NCBI GenBank assembly: GCA_016932235.1
Contig: JAFGDF010000325.1
Span: 1-42,133 of the forward strand
Direction: 5' to 3'
DNA from: Deltaproteobacteria bacterium
GTDB lineage: Bacteria > Desulfobacterota > DSM-4660 > Desulfatiglandales > HGW-15
DNA length: 42,133 bases
Shown here: one piece after another, positions 36,333 to 42,133 of the stretch
Numbering within the stretch: position 1 is the first letter of the stretch
Layout: each line of letters starts with the position of its first letter
Translations under genes and position numbers: made by a program
Notes under the pieces: model-generated
The model's database searches: none
What the model was told of the DNA's origin: nothing
What the model saw: only the letters and a program-made list of their open reading frames with translations

Positions 36333-38057
36333 ATGCGATATTCCAAGTATTTTATCCCCACTTTAAAGGAGATACCTTCTGAGGCAGAGGTTATCAGTCA
36401 TCAGTTAATGTTGAGGGCCGGTCTTATAAGAAAGCTGACATCAGGCATATACACCTATCTGCCCGCAGGCCTCCGGGCGATAAAAAAAGTCGAAAATATC
36501 ATCCGGGAGGAGATGAACCGCTCCGGCGCCATCGAGATCCTCATGCCTGCTGTGCAACCCGCCGAACTCTGGCAGGAGAGTGGCAGATGGGACCACTATG
36601 GACGTGAACTACTGAGGTTCAAGGATCGCCATGACCGTGATTCGTGTTTGGGTCCCACCCACGAAGAGGTTATAACCGACCTTGTCAGAAGGGAGATACA
36701 CTCCTACAAACAGATGCCAGTCAATTTTTATCAGATTCAAAATAAATTCAGGGATGAAATAAGGCCAAGGTTTGGTGTTATGCGAGGCAGGGAATTTCTA
36801 ATGAAGGACGCCTACAGCTTTGATCCCGATGAGGAAGGCGCTGAAAAATCTTATGAAATCATGAAAGAGACCTATAATAATATATTCCGCAGATGCGGTC
36901 TCAAATTCCGGGCGGTGGAAGCCGATACGGGCAGTATAGGCGGAAGTTTTTCACATGAATTCATGGTTCTCGCAGAAACCGGCGAGGATTCCATCATAAA
37001 TTGTGTCAATTGCGACTATGCCGCCAATATTGAAAAAGCCGAGATAAGGAATGCCTTTTCCCAAAGGGATGATCAGACCGGAATGGCCAAGATCGAGGAA
37101 ATTGAAACTCCAGGTATGAAGAGTGTCGAAGAGGTCACAACGTTTCTTGCCATCTCTCCGGACAGACTTGTCAAAACACTCATTTTTAAGGCGGACGAAG
37201 AGCTGGTTGCCGCCCTCGTGAGGGGCGATCATGAGATAAATGAGGCAAAACTAAAAAATATCCTCAACGCCGCGCATATTGAACTTGCCGACCAGCGGCT
37301 TGTTGAGGATACAACCGGCGCTCCTATGGGTTTTGCCGGCCCATTAGGCCTGAAAACAAAAATAATAGCAGATAACGGTATCAAGGGTATGAGAAATTTT
37401 GTCACAGGAGGTAACAGAAAGGATCTACACCTTCGGAATGTGAATATCGGGAGGGACTTTGAGGTTCATCTTTTTGGAGACCTGCGTAATATTACACCCT
37501 CGGATCAATGCCCGCGATGCGGGAATGAAATCCGTTTCAGCAGAGGCATAGAAGTCGGCCACATCTTTAAACTCGGCACCAAATACAGCAAACCCATGGG
37601 TGCGGTATTCCTTGATGAGCGCGGTGATGAAAAACCTGTGGTCATGGGTTGCTACGGAATCGGAGTAGGCAGAACCCTGGCCGCATCCATTGAACAGAAT
37701 TATGATAAGGACGGGATAATATTTCCTATCCCCATCTCACCCTTTGAGGTCGTAATACTCCCTCTTCAGATGAACGAAATAAAAGTGATCGAAAATGCTG
37801 AGTTTTTGTATCTGAACCTGCGGGAAAAAGGGATTGATGTCCTTCTGGACGACAGGGACCTGAGAGCAGGGTTTAAATTCAAAGACGCGGATCTTCTCGG
37901 AACCCCTATCCGTATAAACGTCGGGACCAGAAGTCTTGAGAAAAATCAGGTGGAGATAAAATTGCGTTCTGAAGATGAGAGCTCTCTCCTGGCAGTTCAG
38001 GATACCACTCCATTCGTTATGCAAAGAGTCAAAGAACTATATGATTCGGCTAAATGA
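36333..38057 (+). CDS. proS: Prolyl-tRNA synthetase
   Basis: A 574-residue class II synthetase of the bacterial long type. Motif 2 lies in FRDEIRPRFGVMRGREFLMKDAYSF, and the YbaK-like editing insertion lies at about residues 225-400 (DRLVKTLIFKADEELVAALVRGDHEINEAKL). Motif 3 is GCYGIGVGRTLAASIEQN, and an anticodon-binding domain follows (PFEVVILPLQMNE onward). The C-terminus overlaps the rel start by 17 bp, so the two are translationally linked. Confidence 0.96.
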   Translation: MRYSKYFIPTLKEIPSEAEVISHQLMLRAGLIRKLTSGIYTYLPAGLRAIKKVENIIREEMNRSGAIEILMPAVQPAELWQESGRWDHYGRELLRFKDRHDRDSCLGPTHEEVITDLVRREIHSYKQMPVNFYQIQNKFRDEIRPRFGVMRGREFLMKDAYSFDPDEEGAEKSYEIMKETYNNIFRRCGLKFRAVEADTGSIGGSFSHEFMVLAETGEDSIINCVNCDYAANIEKAEIRNAFSQRDDQTGMAKIEEIETPGMKSVEEVTTFLAISPDRLVKTLIFKADEELVAALVRGDHEINEAKLKNILNAAHIELADQRLVEDTTGAPMGFAGPLGLKTKIIADNGIKGMRNFVTGGNRKDLHLRNVNIGRDFEVHLFGDLRNITPSDQCPRCGNEIRFSRGIEVGHIFKLGTKYSKPMGAVFLDERGDEKPVVMGCYGIGVGRTLAASIEQNYDKDGIIFPIPISPFEVVILPLQMNEIKVIENAEFLYLNLREKGIDVLLDDRDLRAGFKFKDADLLGTPIRINVGTRSLEKNQVEIKLRSEDESSLLAVQDTTPFVMQRVKELYDSAK

Positions 38058-40182
38058 TATAACTTCACAACTGCAGAGCTACCACCCAAAAGCGGATATA
38101 AGCATCGTGGAAAAGGCGTATGTCTATTCCGCCAAGGTCCATCAGGGCCAGATAAGGTTATCGGGGCTTCCATACCTTTCACATCCCCTCGAAGTTTCGT
38201 ACCTTCTCACACAGATGAAAATGGATGTTGTAAGTGTCGCCGCCGGGCTTCTTCATGACACCATCGAGGATACGGATGCGGAACTGACTGAAATAGAGAG
38301 GATCTTCGGTCCCGAGACGGCAAATATCGTCGATGGCGTGACCAAAATCAGCAAGATCCAGTTTCACAGTAATGAAGAACGCCAGGCTGAAAACATGCGG
38401 AAGATGATCCTGGCCATGACAACCGATATCAGGGTAATAATGGTCAAGCTGGCCGACAGACTCCATAACATGCGAACCCTGGGATTTCATGCCCCGGAAA
38501 AACAGGAATCCATCGCAAAGGAGACGCTGAGCATATACGCTCCCCTTGCCGGTAGAATGGGTATTTACTGGCTCAAATCCAATCTGGAAGACCTTTGTCT
38601 GTATTACCTGGAACCCGAAATATATGAAAAGATAAAAAATGGAATAGCTGAAAGAAGGGGTGCAAGAGAAAAATTCATTTCCGATGTTAAAAAACTTCTT
38701 TCGGAAAAATTGAATGAAGCCAAGATAAATGCCGGCATAAAGGGACGGCATAAACACTTCTACAGTATTTACAGCAAGATGAAGGAACAGAATTTAAATG
38801 TGGATCAGGTGTATGATGTTCTTGCATTCAGGGTAATAGTAAACACACTGAAAGAGTGTTATGAGGTCCTTGGCCTGATTCATTCCACGTGGAAGCCTAT
38901 TCCAGGGAGGTTTAAGGACTATATCTCGCTCCCTAAGGCAAATATGTATCAGTCCCTTCATACAACGGTCATAGGACCCTTTGGTCAAAGGATGGAGATA
39001 CAGATCAGGACATGGGAAATGGATAGGGTTGCGGAAGACGGAATCGCGGCTCACTGGAGATACAAGGAAGGCGCTCTGGCGAATAAAACCGACGACAAGC
39101 AGTTTGCCTGGTTGAAGCAGTTGCTGGAGTGGCAAAAAAATCTTCAGGACCCGAAAGAGTTTATCGAAATGGTCCAGATAGACCTCTTTCCCAATGAAGT
39201 CTATGTCTTCACCCCTAAAGGAGAAGTCAAGGAATTTCCTAAAGGAGCCACACCCGTGGACTTCGCTTATAGTGTACACTCCGAGATCGGGGAAAAATGT
39301 TGCGGCGCAAAGGTTAATAACAGAATGGTCCCGCTCAGATATCAACTTCAAAACGGCGATATCATAGAGATCATTACATCAAAAAAGCAACATCCCCGAA
39401 AAGACTGGCTTGATTTCGTAAAAACTTCAAGGGCAAAGACAAAGATCAGGCAATGGATAAAAAATCAGGAAAGGGATGAAAGTATCACAATCGGTAAAAG
39501 CATCCTTGAAAAAGCGCTGGATCAATCCAACCTGACTCTACCGAATATCCTTAAAAATGAACAGCTTCTGGCAATAGCGGGAGACTTTTCCCTTCAGACA
39601 GCACAGGATCTTCTCGCTAATATCGGCTATGGCAAAATTTCTTCCAACCAGGTAATCGGACGTTTGAAGCCCAAGCTTGGCATTGAAGAAAAAAGACCGG
39701 CCGGTCTTGTCCGCAAGATGGTCTCACGGCTTACCAGAAAGAAAAGCACCAGCGGCATCAAGGTAAAAGGCCTGGATGATATGCTTGTGCGCTTTGCAAA
39801 GTGCTGCCATCCCCTGCCGGGGGAAAATGTAATTGGATTTATTACAAGGGGCCGCGGAGTGACCATTCACAAAAAAGATTGCAGGCATATAATGGAAGCC
39901 GATCATGATCGGATGGTAGAGGTACTGTGGGAACCATCGAATCAGGATGTTTACGTTGCAATGCTGAAAATCACCTCCGTTGATAAAAAAGGCATTTTAG
40001 CAGACATCAGCAGCATAATTTCTCTTAAAGACGCAAATATAATCCAGGCCGAAGTCAAGACTACTATCGATAAAAAAGGTGTGTCACTTTTCACCATAGA
40101 GGTGGAAGATTTCAGGCAGCTCGAAGAAATCATGAACTCGATAAAGAAGGTAAAAAATGTGCTGATAGTTGAAAGGTTATGA
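38041..40182 (+). CDS. rel: Bifunctional (p)ppGpp synthetase/hydrolase
   Basis: A 713-residue long RSH protein that makes and degrades the stringent-response alarmone. The hydrolase HD motif is intact (His72-Asp73 in LLHDTIED), the synthetase domain has HFYSIYSKM, and the GRFKDYISLPKANMYQSLH segment shows the RxKD form expected in bifunctional enzymes, not the ExDD of RelA. TGS (about 385-450), a zinc-finger-like CCHPLPGE region and a C-terminal ACT domain follow. ATG 38041 sits inside the proS end; an in-frame start 66 bases upstream is less likely. Last gene of the ispG-proS-rel series. Confidence 0.95.
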   Translation: MIRLNDITSQLQSYHPKADISIVEKAYVYSAKVHQGQIRLSGLPYLSHPLEVSYLLTQMKMDVVSVAAGLLHDTIEDTDAELTEIERIFGPETANIVDGVTKISKIQFHSNEERQAENMRKMILAMTTDIRVIMVKLADRLHNMRTLGFHAPEKQESIAKETLSIYAPLAGRMGIYWLKSNLEDLCLYYLEPEIYEKIKNGIAERRGAREKFISDVKKLLSEKLNEAKINAGIKGRHKHFYSIYSKMKEQNLNVDQVYDVLAFRVIVNTLKECYEVLGLIHSTWKPIPGRFKDYISLPKANMYQSLHTTVIGPFGQRMEIQIRTWEMDRVAEDGIAAHWRYKEGALANKTDDKQFAWLKQLLEWQKNLQDPKEFIEMVQIDLFPNEVYVFTPKGEVKEFPKGATPVDFAYSVHSEIGEKCCGAKVNNRMVPLRYQLQNGDIIEIITSKKQHPRKDWLDFVKTSRAKTKIRQWIKNQERDESITIGKSILEKALDQSNLTLPNILKNEQLLAIAGDFSLQTAQDLLANIGYGKISSNQVIGRLKPKLGIEEKRPAGLVRKMVSRLTRKKSTSGIKVKGLDDMLVRFAKCCHPLPGENVIGFITRGRGVTIHKKDCRHIMEADHDRMVEVLWEPSNQDVYVAMLKITSVDKKGILADISSIISLKDANIIQAEVKTTIDKKGVSLFTIEVEDFRQLEEIMNSIKKVKNVLIVERL

Positions 40183-40238
40183 GGAAACTCTCTTATCGAT
40201 AATTCGAAATTAAATTATTTTCCAAATCTTTTTTTCCG

Positions 40239-40275
40239 TTTGCGGGCTGTCGGCCAAAGTCCGACAGCCCGCAAA
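40239..40275. terminator. Strong hairpin between convergent rel and rpmB
   Basis: A 15-bp perfect stem, TTTGCGGGCTGTCGG with CCGACAGCCCGCAAA, and the loop CCAAAGT (40254-40260). The location between convergent gene ends fits a bidirectional terminator, though the expected T-run directly after the stem is missing in both directions. Stem core and loop match the guaB leader hairpin at 6415-6447. Confidence 0.55.
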
Positions 40276-40289
40276 AAGAGACTTTAAAA

Positions 40290-40478
40290 TCAAGGTTTTT
40301 TAATAAAACCTGATTTAATGCAGTTGGTGCAGACCCTCATCTTCCTGATCTGGCCGTCCTGAACTGTCCGCACCTTTTGCAGGTTAGGATACCATACTTT
40401 CTTGGTCTTATTATGGGCGTGACTTATATTATAACCTATCTGAGGCTTTTTCCCGCATATTTCGCATACTTTTGACAT
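40290..40478 (-). CDS. rpmB: 50S ribosomal protein L28
   Basis: A 62-residue L28, complete and of normal length (MSKVCEICGKKPQIGYN, NKTKKVWYPNLQKVR). It is the zinc-binding C+ form with CEIC and CTNC pairs, common in anaerobes. GGGGAG lies seven bases before the ATG. Monocistronic between convergent rel and divergent mpl. Confidence 0.96.
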   Translation of the reverse strand: MSKVCEICGKKPQIGYNISHAHNKTKKVWYPNLQKVRTVQDGQIRKMRVCTNCIKSGFIKKP

Positions 40479-40554
40479 GTAAAATCTCCCCGTATATTCA
40501 AATTGGAATTTTTGATGGTATATAATTTTAATTTAAAAGGCAAATATTTTTTAA

Positions 40555-42027
40555 ATGAATGATAAAAAAATCAATCAAGGGCATTCAGCTGAATTATCAA
40601 AATCCCTCAACATGGCGCCACGTAACCCGCGACATATACATTTGATGGGGATATGTGGCACAGGCATGGCTTCCCTCGCCGGAATCCTCAGGAAAAAGGG
40701 ATATGATATCAGCGGCTCCGACGAAAATATCTACCCTCCGATGAGCCTTTTTCTGAAAGACATGGAAATACCGGTTTTAAAGGGATATAAACCCGAGAAC
40801 CTGTATCCTGTCCCGGATCTGGTTATTGTCGGAAATGTTATAACAAAATATAACCCGGAAGCTATCGAACTTTCAAGACTCAACATTCCCTATCTCTCCA
40901 TGCCTCAGGCCCTGAAGGAATATGCCATGCATGGGAAAAAGGCCATTGTCATAGCCGGGACACACGGTAAGACCACGACATCTTCTCTTGTATCATGGCT
41001 CATGGAAGAGGCGGGGAGAGATCCGGGTTTTATGATAGGAGGTATGCCGCACAACTTTAATAGTGGTTTCAGACTGGGTGATGGCCCCTATTTCATCATA
41101 GAGGGCGACGAATATGATACCGCCTTTTTCGATAAAGGCGCAAAATTTCTTCACTACGATCCCTGGATAACAATCCTGACAAGCATTGAATTTGACCATG
41201 CCGATATTTTCAATGACCTTGAACAGGTAGTCAATGCCTTCAGGAGGCTTATAGATATTATACCTCACGACGGACTGCTTATTGCTAATGGAGATGACCC
41301 GCTTGTGCTGGCCGAATCCAAAAGGGCAAAATGCCCTGTTATAACCTATGGGCTGACGGCAAGAAACCATTGGAAAGCAACCCCGCATGCCTTCCGGGAC
41401 GGTTGCACGCATCTGGAAATCACCAGGGACGGCGAGTCATATATGGACTTGCGCACGACATTGTACGGGAAATACAACATCTCAAACTTGCTTTCGGCGA
41501 TAGCGCTTTCCGACTTTCTGGGTCTGTCCAAATCAGATATTCATAAAGCGTCTGAAGGATTCAAAGGGGTTAAGCGAAGACAGGAGATAAAGGGAATAAA
41601 AGCCGGAATAACAGTTATTGACGATTTTGCACACCACCCCACGGCGGTTAATAAGACAATAACCGCGGTCAAAGAAAGATATGGAAATCATCGGCTCCTG
41701 GCTGTATTCGAGCCCAGATCCAATTCAAGCAGGCGCAGGGTCTTTCAGGACCAATACGCGGAATCTTTCGACATGGCTGATATGGTATTTATCCCCGACC
41801 CGGTAATGCTTGAAAGAATCCCTGCCGATGAAAGGTTTTCATCCAAAAAGCTCGTTGATGCTCTCATAAGCAGGGGCAAAAAGGCCGTCTACAGCCCGGA
41901 TACAAATCATCTCCTAGAAGAGATACTTGAAAGGCTAAGGACGGGAGATGTCGTTCTGATAATGTCGAACGGGTCTTTTGATAATATCCATGAGAGACTG
42001 CTTGAAAGACTTGAAACCTTTTCTTGA
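40555..42027 (+). CDS. mpl: UDP-N-acetylmuramate:L-alanyl-gamma-D-glutamyl-meso-diaminopimelate ligase
   Basis: A 490-residue Mur ligase of the peptidoglycan-recycling type that joins the murein tripeptide to UDP-MurNAc. The N-terminal Rossmann motif is HIHLMGICGTGMASLAG, and the ATP loop is AGTHGKTTT (about residues 130-138). The segment EGDEYDTAFFDKGAKFLHYDP, followed by SIEFDHADIF, is characteristic of Mpl rather than MurC, as is GNVITKYNPEA. The C-terminal ligand domain has DDFAHHPTAV and EPRSNSSRR. The start at 40555 has only a weak AAAGG upstream; an in-frame ATG 57 bases on (MAPRNPRHIHLMG) is an alternative. Confidence 0.92.
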   Translation: MNDKKINQGHSAELSKSLNMAPRNPRHIHLMGICGTGMASLAGILRKKGYDISGSDENIYPPMSLFLKDMEIPVLKGYKPENLYPVPDLVIVGNVITKYNPEAIELSRLNIPYLSMPQALKEYAMHGKKAIVIAGTHGKTTTSSLVSWLMEEAGRDPGFMIGGMPHNFNSGFRLGDGPYFIIEGDEYDTAFFDKGAKFLHYDPWITILTSIEFDHADIFNDLEQVVNAFRRLIDIIPHDGLLIANGDDPLVLAESKRAKCPVITYGLTARNHWKATPHAFRDGCTHLEITRDGESYMDLRTTLYGKYNISNLLSAIALSDFLGLSKSDIHKASEGFKGVKRRQEIKGIKAGITVIDDFAHHPTAVNKTITAVKERYGNHRLLAVFEPRSNSSRRRVFQDQYAESFDMADMVFIPDPVMLERIPADERFSSKKLVDALISRGKKAVYSPDTNHLLEEILERLRTGDVVLIMSNGSFDNIHERLLERLETFS

Positions 42028-42051
42028 GGTTATGTTTATATTCTACACATA

Positions 42052-42133
42052 CTACTGTGCGGTCTTTGCATCGATGATTCGAATAAAATCCACCTTCATC
42101 CTCTGCGCGTGTTGAGCCGTCGAAAGATCTTCA
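42052..42133 (-). CDS. Possible C-terminal end of a truncated minus-strand gene
   Basis: From the window edge a minus-strand frame reads 26 codons to a TAG at 42052-42054, ending FIRIIDAKTAQ. It would be convergent with mpl at 24 bp. The frame is open to the edge and the composition looks protein-like, but it is too short to identify or to be sure of. Confidence 0.3.
   Translation of the reverse strand, partial: EDLSTAQHAQRMKVDFIRIIDAKTAQ

Overview
The window looks like a chromosomal segment of a strictly anaerobic bacterium, most likely a Desulfobacterota (deltaproteobacterial) sulfate reducer or syntroph. This rests on gene content and order: a tungsten-type aldehyde:ferredoxin oxidoreductase, a NIL-domain ferredoxin, many CoA-thioester enzymes, a REP-associated transposase, an ispG-proS-rel block, and the long UPF0182 protein beside guaBA. 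The assignment is inferred from memory of such genomes, not from a search. No rRNA, tRNA or CRISPR array was seen.

Layout. (1) 1-10.4 kb: a dispersed repeat and a hairpin cluster, then UPF0182, the guaB-guaA purine operon (minus), a lemA-TPM-TPM operon (plus) and a UMF1-type MFS transporter (minus). (2) 10.7-25.9 kb: an accessory catabolic region with AOR, then two parallel modules for an unidentified organic acid. Module 1 is MaoC-like hydratase plus two class III CoA-transferase subunits, with a LysR regulator and an MmgE/PrpD protein. Module 2 is MmgE/PrpD, a crotonase-fold protein and two more class III subunits, with a divergent Asp/Glu-racemase-family protein and an SDR dehydrogenase. 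A repeat/inverted-repeat element lies between the modules. (3) 26-42 kb: mainly core genes, namely prfC, a RAYT transposase, nicotinate phosphoribosyltransferase, a divergent KptA/Tpt1 homologue, mtaB, a NIL ferredoxin, an orphan histidine kinase, ispG, proS, rel, rpmB and mpl.

The most interesting part is region 2. In each CoA-transferase pair only one subunit keeps the catalytic aspartate; the partner has Cys or Tyr there. This resembles heteromeric benzylsuccinate CoA-transferase (BbsEF). A 44-bp sequence with a palindromic LysR-type core occurs twice with identical internal spacing, once in front of lysR/module 1 and once between module 2 and the racemase-like gene. It suggests one LysR protein controls both modules. 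The crotonase-fold protein lacks both catalytic glutamates, and one MmgE/PrpD copy has lost a conserved acidic motif. No acyl-CoA ligase, C-C lyase or acyl-CoA dehydrogenase is present here, so the pathway is incomplete and its substrate unknown. A branched or aryl-substituted dicarboxylic acid is only a guess.

Other points: a roughly 130-bp repeat at 25-156 and again, inverted, at 18839-18968; a 28-bp-arm inverted repeat at 18896-19144; two related hairpins, one abutting the guaB ribosome binding site and one between rel and rpmB; and a KptA/Tpt1 homologue in which two of four catalytic residues appear replaced.
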